Assembly (NCBI RefSeq): GCF_000017545.1
Contig: NC_009718.1
Location: 186,001 to 250,000, forward strand
Direction of reading: 5' to 3'
Length of the DNA stretch: 64,000 bases
Origin: Fervidobacterium nodosum Rt17-B1
GTDB lineage: Bacteria > Thermotogota > Thermotogae > Thermotogales > Fervidobacteriaceae
In this document: positions 60,170 to 64,000 of the stretch, in pieces
Layout of the letters: each line of letters begins with the position of its first letter
Numbering within the stretch: the first letter of the stretch is position 1
Program-made: the position numbers and the translations under genes
The notes under the pieces: generated by a model
Databases searched by the model: none
Told to the model about the DNA's origin: nothing
Seen by the model: the letters and a program-made list of their open reading frames with translations, nothing else

Positions 60170-60203
60170 GTTCGGCAGTGGTTCAACACTGCCGAACTTT
60201 TTT
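60170..60203 (+). terminator. Terminator after the second hydrogenase
   Basis: Perfect 11-base stem GTTCGGCAGTG / CACTGCCGAAC with a six-base loop and T-run. Confidence 0.92.
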
Positions 60204-60316
60204 ATTTTTTACCACGTAAGAAAGAGATTGACAGAGAAAATTACAAATATTTTTGAATATATGTCAATCAAGACTGAAATTGTACAAATTCTAATGTATG
60301 TTATTTTATTCTCTTG

Positions 60317-60325
60317 TGATAAAAT
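60317..60325 (+). promoter_or_regulatory. Candidate promoter of the leader RNA
   Basis: TGATAAAAT, an extended -10 without a good -35. A transcript from near 60332 would carry about 205 bases of leader before the first start codon. A TTGACA at 60330-60335 has no matching -10. Confidence 0.4.
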
Positions 60326-60391
60326 TTTATTGACAAGTGAATAATTTCTCAAAGTGGTATGTCCTTTCTGAGATGGAGGAGTTGTATCTGA

Positions 60392-60502
60392 CATCGAGGA
60401 AAGAGGAATGATTGGATAGAATTTGTTTGTGAAAAAATTATCATTCTATTTTTTGCTTTTCAATCAGCCTCTTTCCTTGATGCAAAGGAAAGAGGCTTTT
60501 TT
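60392..60502 (+). promoter_or_regulatory. Leader RNA with exclusive antiterminator and terminator stems
   Basis: Segment 60468-60482 can pair with 60392-60406 over 15 bases (one G-T pair), extended by TGATTG/CAATCA (60409-60414 with 60461-60466) around an inner hairpin (60416-60422 with 60443-60449). Alternatively its first part, as AGCCTCTTTCCTT (60466-60478), pairs with 60485-60497 to form a 13-base stem followed by T6, a rho-independent terminator. Both cannot form together. It lies about 36 bases before the hydG-hydE operon. Confidence 0.8.
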
Positions 60503-60538
60503 CATTTTGTGTAAATACGCTATGGGGAGGTTTTTGGA

Positions 60539-60793
60539 ATGGTTGAACAAAATGAAAGATATTACACAGTGGACATCATTGTAATTGATAGGAACAACGC
60601 TTATTCTAAGGTAAATGAATTGCTTCATCAATATTCGGATATTATAAAACTTCGGGTTGGGTATCCTGTTCCAGACGAAAATATCGCGATAGTTTTTTTG
60701 ATTGTTAAAGCTACGAACGATATTGTGGGTGCATTTACTGGAAAGATAGGAAATATAAAGGGTGTAAAGGTTAAAAGTATAGCCGTTAATTAA
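60539..60793 (+). CDS. TM1266-type ACT-like putative hydrogenase regulator
   Basis: An 84-residue ferredoxin-like/ACT-fold protein: YYTVDIIVIDRNNAYSKVNE, HQYSDIIKLRVGYPV, KATNDIVGAFTGKIG and GVKVKS. It matches the family annotated as iron-only hydrogenase system regulator that accompanies hydG and hydE in Thermotoga and clostridia. It has no DNA-binding motif, so ligand sensing or protein contact is more likely. Start after GGGGAGG. Confidence 0.82.
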   Translation: MVEQNERYYTVDIIVIDRNNAYSKVNELLHQYSDIIKLRVGYPVPDENIAIVFLIVKATNDIVGAFTGKIGNIKGVKVKSIAVN

Positions 60794-60821
60794 ATTATTT
60801 TGTATATTGGAGGTGTTTAGT

Positions 60822-62231
60822 ATGTTTGTGTTCACGAAAGAGTTGGAAAGTGAAAAGACGTTCATCCCAGAAGATGAAATATTCGAGTTACTCGAAACAA
60901 CAAAAAATCCAGATTCTGTTAGAGTTAGAGAAATCCTTGAGAAATCTTTGAATAAGAATCGCTTAGAGCCAGAAGAAGTGGCAACTTTACTAAACGTTGA
61001 AGACAAAGACTTGCTTGAAGAGATTTTTCATGCTGCAAGGACTTTAAAAGAAAGGATATACGGTAACAGGATAGTTTTATTCGCACCTTTGTACATTGGA
61101 AATGATTGTGTTAATGATTGTGTTTACTGCGGTTTCCGTACGTCAAATCCAGAGGTGTACCGCAAAACTCTGACTTTTGATGAATTGAGGAATGAAGTTA
61201 AAGCTTTGGTGTCTAAAGGGCATAAGAGGTTGATAGTTGTCTATGGTGAGCATCCTCGTTACAGCCCAGAGTTTATAGCCGAAACTATAAGGATAATATA
61301 TGATACTAAAGTCGGAAACGGTGAAATAAGAAGGGTAAATGTCAATGCTGCACCACAGACTGTTGAAGGGTATAAAATCATAAAAGAAGCGGGAATAGGT
61401 ACGTTCCAGATATTCCAAGAAACTTATCATCAGCCAACTTATAAGAAATTACACCCACGTGGTCCAAAATCAAATTACGCTTGGCGATTGTATGGGCTTG
61501 ATAGAGCTATGTTAGCTGGTATAGATGATGTTGGTATTGGAGCTTTATTTGGATTGTACGATTGGAAGTATGAAGTTATGGGACTTATTTACCATACGAT
61601 ACACCTCGAGGAAAGATTCGGTGTGGGTCCTCACACAATATCTTTCCCAAGGATAGAACCAGCAGTTGGTAGTGAGATATCGTATAATCCACCACACAGA
61701 GTTAGTGACGAGAATTTCAAAAAGTTGGTTGCAATAATTAGACTTGCCGTTCCATACACAGGTATGATTCTTACCGCAAGGGAACCGGCGGAATTGAGAA
61801 AAGAAGTACTGAAAATGGGTGTGTCTCAGATAGATGGTGGTTCAAGCATAGGTATAGGTTCGTACTCTCAAGAAGATCCGGAAAAAGTTAAGAAAAGTCA
61901 ATTCATTTTAGGTGATAACCGAACTCTTGAAGAGGTTATTTACGATCTTCTCAAAGAGGGATATATTCCTTCGTTCTGTACAGCGTGTTACAGAATGGGA
62001 AGAACTGGAGAGCACTTTATGGAATTCGCAATCCCTGGTTTTGTTAAAAGGTTCTGCACGCCTAACGCTCTTTTCACGTTGAGAGAATATTTAAACGATT
62101 ACGCTTCAGAAGAGACAAAAAGATTGGGTCATGAACTCATAAAGACCGAGCTTGAAAGAGTTAACAATAGGGATTTAGTTGAGAAGTACCTCCAAAGAAT
62201 CGATAGTGGTGAGAGAGATGTCAGATTTTAA
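60822..62231 (+). CDS. hydG: [FeFe]-hydrogenase maturase HydG
   Basis: Radical SAM tyrosine lyase that makes the CO and CN ligands of the H-cluster. The SAM cluster motif CVNDCVYC is near residue 95, and the C-terminal auxiliary cluster motif CTACYRMGRTGEHFME followed by a later Cys is present. 469 residues is normal. ATG at 60822 after TTGGAGGTG. hydF, the scaffold GTPase, is not in this window. Confidence 0.95.
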   Translation: MFVFTKELESEKTFIPEDEIFELLETTKNPDSVRVREILEKSLNKNRLEPEEVATLLNVEDKDLLEEIFHAARTLKERIYGNRIVLFAPLYIGNDCVNDCVYCGFRTSNPEVYRKTLTFDELRNEVKALVSKGHKRLIVVYGEHPRYSPEFIAETIRIIYDTKVGNGEIRRVNVNAAPQTVEGYKIIKEAGIGTFQIFQETYHQPTYKKLHPRGPKSNYAWRLYGLDRAMLAGIDDVGIGALFGLYDWKYEVMGLIYHTIHLEERFGVGPHTISFPRIEPAVGSEISYNPPHRVSDENFKKLVAIIRLAVPYTGMILTAREPAELRKEVLKMGVSQIDGGSSIGIGSYSQEDPEKVKKSQFILGDNRTLEEVIYDLLKEGYIPSFCTACYRMGRTGEHFMEFAIPGFVKRFCTPNALFTLREYLNDYASEETKRLGHELIKTELERVNNRDLVEKYLQRIDSGERDVRF

Positions 62232-62478
62232 AACACTCAGTAAGTATCTTGAAGATGTTGCTAAAATGCTTAACACAAAGGTGTGGATATGTGAAAAAAT
62301 AGGTCGAAGGTTGTCCTGCATTGCACGAGCAGGTGAAGAAAGTTACAGTGAAGCATATCAAGTTTACGAAGATGATAAATACGTGGTTTTTGCTGAAAGG
62401 CAATTAAATAATTCCGAGGAAAGCGAGTTGATAATAGATTTCATCGTTAAGTATTTAAAAGTAGGTGATTGTAAATGA
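62218..62478 (+). CDS. Small protein between hydG and hydE
   Basis: An 86-residue acidic protein that overlaps both neighbours (14 bases with hydG, 4 with hydE), so translation is coupled. It has two cysteines (WICEKIGRRLSC, and the final DCK) and a mixed alpha/beta pattern. I do not recognise a domain. A small gene occupies the same place in Thermotoga maritima, as far as I recall, which would suggest a role in hydrogenase maturation. Confidence 0.72.
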   Translation: MSDFKTLSKYLEDVAKMLNTKVWICEKIGRRLSCIARAGEESYSEAYQVYEDDKYVVFAERQLNNSEESELIIDFIVKYLKVGDCK

Positions 62479-63524
62479 TAGAAATAAAAAAGATACAAAA
62501 TGTTGATTTGGATTATCTAACTTATCTCTTGAGTACAGATGAACATAACGAAGAGATATTTAAAGTAGCTGATGAGGTAAGAAGAAAATACGTAGGTACA
62601 GAAGTACATCTGAGAGCTATTATTGAATTTTCAAATTACTGTTCACAGCATTGTCTTTACTGTGGTCTGAGGGCTGAGAATAGAAATTTAAATAGGTATA
62701 GAATGACGGAGGAAGAAATTTTAGAAAGAGCAAGGTTGATTGCCAAACTTGGTATAAAGACAATAGTGTTGCAGTCTGGAGAGGACCCTTACTATACAAC
62801 GGAAAGGATAAGTTACCTTATTACTGAGATAAAAAAGCTCGATGTAGCTATAACTTTGAGCATAGGGGAAAGAGATTTTGAAGAGTACAAAATTTGGAAG
62901 GAACTTGGTGCTGATAGATACCTTATGCGTCATGAGACAGCTTCACCAGAATTGTACGCAAAACTCCATCCAGGTGATTCTTTCGAGAATAGAAAAGCAC
63001 ACCTATTTGAGTTGAAAAGACTCGGGTATGAAACGGGAGCAGGCTGTATGGTTGGGCTTCCCGGTCAAACACCTTACGATATGGCTTTAGATTTGGCTTT
63101 TCTCAAAGAATTGGATGCGGATATGATAGGTATTGGACCGTTTATACCAAATCCAGATACACCTCTTGCGAATCAAGGTGGAGGAACATTAAAAGACACT
63201 TTAAAAATGGTGGCACTTGCACGAATTGTAGTACCAACAGCAAATATACCAGCTACAACAGCGTTGGGTTCTATAGACCCGTTTGGTAGGCAAATGGGAT
63301 TAAAGTGTGGAGCGAATGTGATTATGCCGAATTTAACACCGAATCCCTACAGACCAAATTACTCCCTATATCCCGGTAAAATCTGCTTATTTGAAAAAGA
63401 TACCGCCTGCGTCGAGTGTACAAAAGCGATGATTAAAGGTGTGGGACTTGTCGTTGGAGAAGGTTACGGATACAGAAGAAAAATAAATATTGAAGAATAT
63501 AAAATAACAGCTGTTGGTGATTAA
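62475..63524 (+). CDS. hydE: [FeFe]-hydrogenase maturase HydE
   Basis: Radical SAM enzyme of the BioB-like group that works on the dithiolate/organometallic precursor of the H-cluster. Cluster motif CSQHCLYC, then GLRAENRNLNRYRM, GYETGAGCMVGLPGQT, DMIGIGPFIPNPDTPL and a C-terminal Cys pair (CLFEKDTACVEC) as in HydE proteins. 349 residues. Starts 4 bases before the end of the small gene. Confidence 0.95.
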   Translation: MIEIKKIQNVDLDYLTYLLSTDEHNEEIFKVADEVRRKYVGTEVHLRAIIEFSNYCSQHCLYCGLRAENRNLNRYRMTEEEILERARLIAKLGIKTIVLQSGEDPYYTTERISYLITEIKKLDVAITLSIGERDFEEYKIWKELGADRYLMRHETASPELYAKLHPGDSFENRKAHLFELKRLGYETGAGCMVGLPGQTPYDMALDLAFLKELDADMIGIGPFIPNPDTPLANQGGGTLKDTLKMVALARIVVPTANIPATTALGSIDPFGRQMGLKCGANVIMPNLTPNPYRPNYSLYPGKICLFEKDTACVECTKAMIKGVGLVVGEGYGYRRKINIEEYKITAVGD

Positions 63525-63540
63525 CACCAACAGCTGTTAT
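63504..63540. terminator. Convergent terminator after hydE
   Basis: A perfect 16-base stem (ATAACAGCTGTTGGTG and its complement) with a five-base loop; the left arm lies inside the last hydE codons. The T-rich tail is better on the minus strand, so it probably serves both genes. Confidence 0.75.
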
Positions 63541-63575
63541 AAACCTTTTAAATTTTTTGAGCTTTCGAGATAAAG

Positions 63576-63845
63576 TTAAACTTCTAATTTCATGTATTTT
63601 GCTTGTACTCCATCGATACTGTTTAGTTTTTGGCAGAGTTCTTCGTGTTTTGACTCATCGTCTACGAGTTCTAATATGATAAGTCCAACTGGTGAGCAAT
63701 ACTGACCTGCACCTTCGTGTAATCCAAGACGCGTTTTGATGTAACAACCGTACTCTGTCAAAAGTTTTTGAACTTCCACTGCGGCTTGTTCGCGTTTGTC
63801 AACTAAAATAGCCATAACTGTTCTTACTGTAATATCTTTCGCCAT
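63576..63845 (-). CDS. Second small ACT-like protein near the hydrogenase genes
   Basis: An 89-residue protein of the same size class as the TM1266-like gene: VRTVMAILVDKREQAAVEVQ, a central GCYIKTRLGLHEGAGQYCSP, then IILELVDDESKHEELCQKLN and GVQAKYMKLEV. The beta-alpha-beta pattern suggests a ferredoxin-like/ACT fold; it contains three cysteines. Start at the ATG at 63845, 7 bases after GGGGG. Function unknown; position beside hydGE suggests redox or hydrogenase control. Confidence 0.72.
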   Translation of the reverse strand: MAKDITVRTVMAILVDKREQAAVEVQKLLTEYGCYIKTRLGLHEGAGQYCSPVGLIILELVDDESKHEELCQKLNSIDGVQAKYMKLEV

Positions 63846-63891
63846 AGTCCATCCCCCTTTCAAAAGGTTGAAATAGAGTAAATCAATTAAA

Positions 63892-63920
63892 TTATACTAA
63901 ATTTTTCTATACATTGTCAA
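63892..63920 (-). promoter_or_regulatory. Consensus sigma-A promoter of the last gene
   Basis: Perfect TTGACA (63920-63915) and TATAAT (63897-63892) with a 17-base spacer, the only full-consensus promoter I found in the window. It predicts strong expression of the 89-residue protein. From 63921 to 64000 I see only AT-rich sequence, with a plus-strand TATAAT at 63969-63974 that may serve a gene outside. Confidence 0.85.
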
Positions 63921-64000
63921 GTTTTTCACTAAGTTTAATTAATGTGAGATAAAATGAAATAGATGTAGTATAATTAATATTAAACGAAACAAAAAAATTT

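Noticed and set aside
60330-60335. TTGACA as -35 of the leader promoter
   Set aside because: No acceptable -10 lies 16-19 bases downstream; the extended -10 at 60317-60325 fits better.

Overview
The window is AT-rich and densely packed. Its gene content points to an anaerobic, fermentative member of the Thermotogae, most likely Fervidobacterium. The main reasons are a HydABC-type [FeFe]-hydrogenase operon, a fused PyrB-PyrI aspartate carbamoyltransferase, a SigH-like sigma factor, frequent TTG/GTG starts behind strong GGAGGTG ribosome binding sites, and many promoters with an extended -10 (TGnTATAAT). The genus is inferred from protein resemblance; no 16S gene is present.

Layout. 1-5.5 kb: end of an unidentified gene, ligA, ispD, a flippase-like membrane protein, an MJ0936-type phosphodiesterase, comF and a small DUF1858-like protein. 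5.6-9.4 kb: an orphan solute-binding protein, then an ABC exporter with its own TetR regulator and a perfect palindromic operator at the promoter. 9.4-13.7 kb (minus): oppBCDF without a binding protein. 13.8-18.6 kb: uvrC, pyrG, a PHP phosphoesterase and tsf. 18.8-19.9 kb: two pilin-like genes. 19.9-30.2 kb (minus): an apparently complete lysine fermentation operon (CoA-transferase, kal, kce, kdd, kamA, a MaoC hydratase, kamB, kamC, kamD, kamE). 30.4-41 kb: yfiH, an alpha/beta hydrolase, PAP2, an aminotransferase-GNAT fusion, a degenerate S41 protein, PAS-SpoIIE, guaA, a 43-residue membrane peptide and a GH13 amylase. 41-44.4 kb: an NhaC-type antiporter and pyrBI. 44.5-49.8 kb (minus): hydC-hydB-hydA-rex, with two overlapping Rex-like operators at the promoter. 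49.9-55.5 kb: a glycosyltransferase, wecB, lpd, yqeG, sigH and a NagD-like phosphatase. 55.7-57.3 kb: an intact IS110-family element. 57.3-63.9 kb: an exported protein, a second [FeFe]-hydrogenase, and the hydrogenase maturation genes hydG and hydE flanked by small ACT-like proteins and preceded by an RNA leader with two mutually exclusive structures.

How it fits together. The lysine operon converts lysine plus acetyl-CoA to acetoacetate and crotonyl-CoA and yields NADH at the Kdd step. HydABC and the second hydrogenase can remove reductant as H2, and Rex senses NADH/NAD+. HydE and HydG build the hydrogenase H-cluster. The window therefore joins amino-acid fermentation with H2 disposal and its maturation and control.

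Most notable non-coding signals: the antiterminator/terminator leader before the hydG/hydE operon (60392-60502), the fold-back stem that can hide the IS transposase ribosome binding site (55675-55731), a candidate guide-RNA region downstream of that transposase, the paired Rex sites, a palindromic TetR operator, and a GC-rich two-hairpin element after rex.
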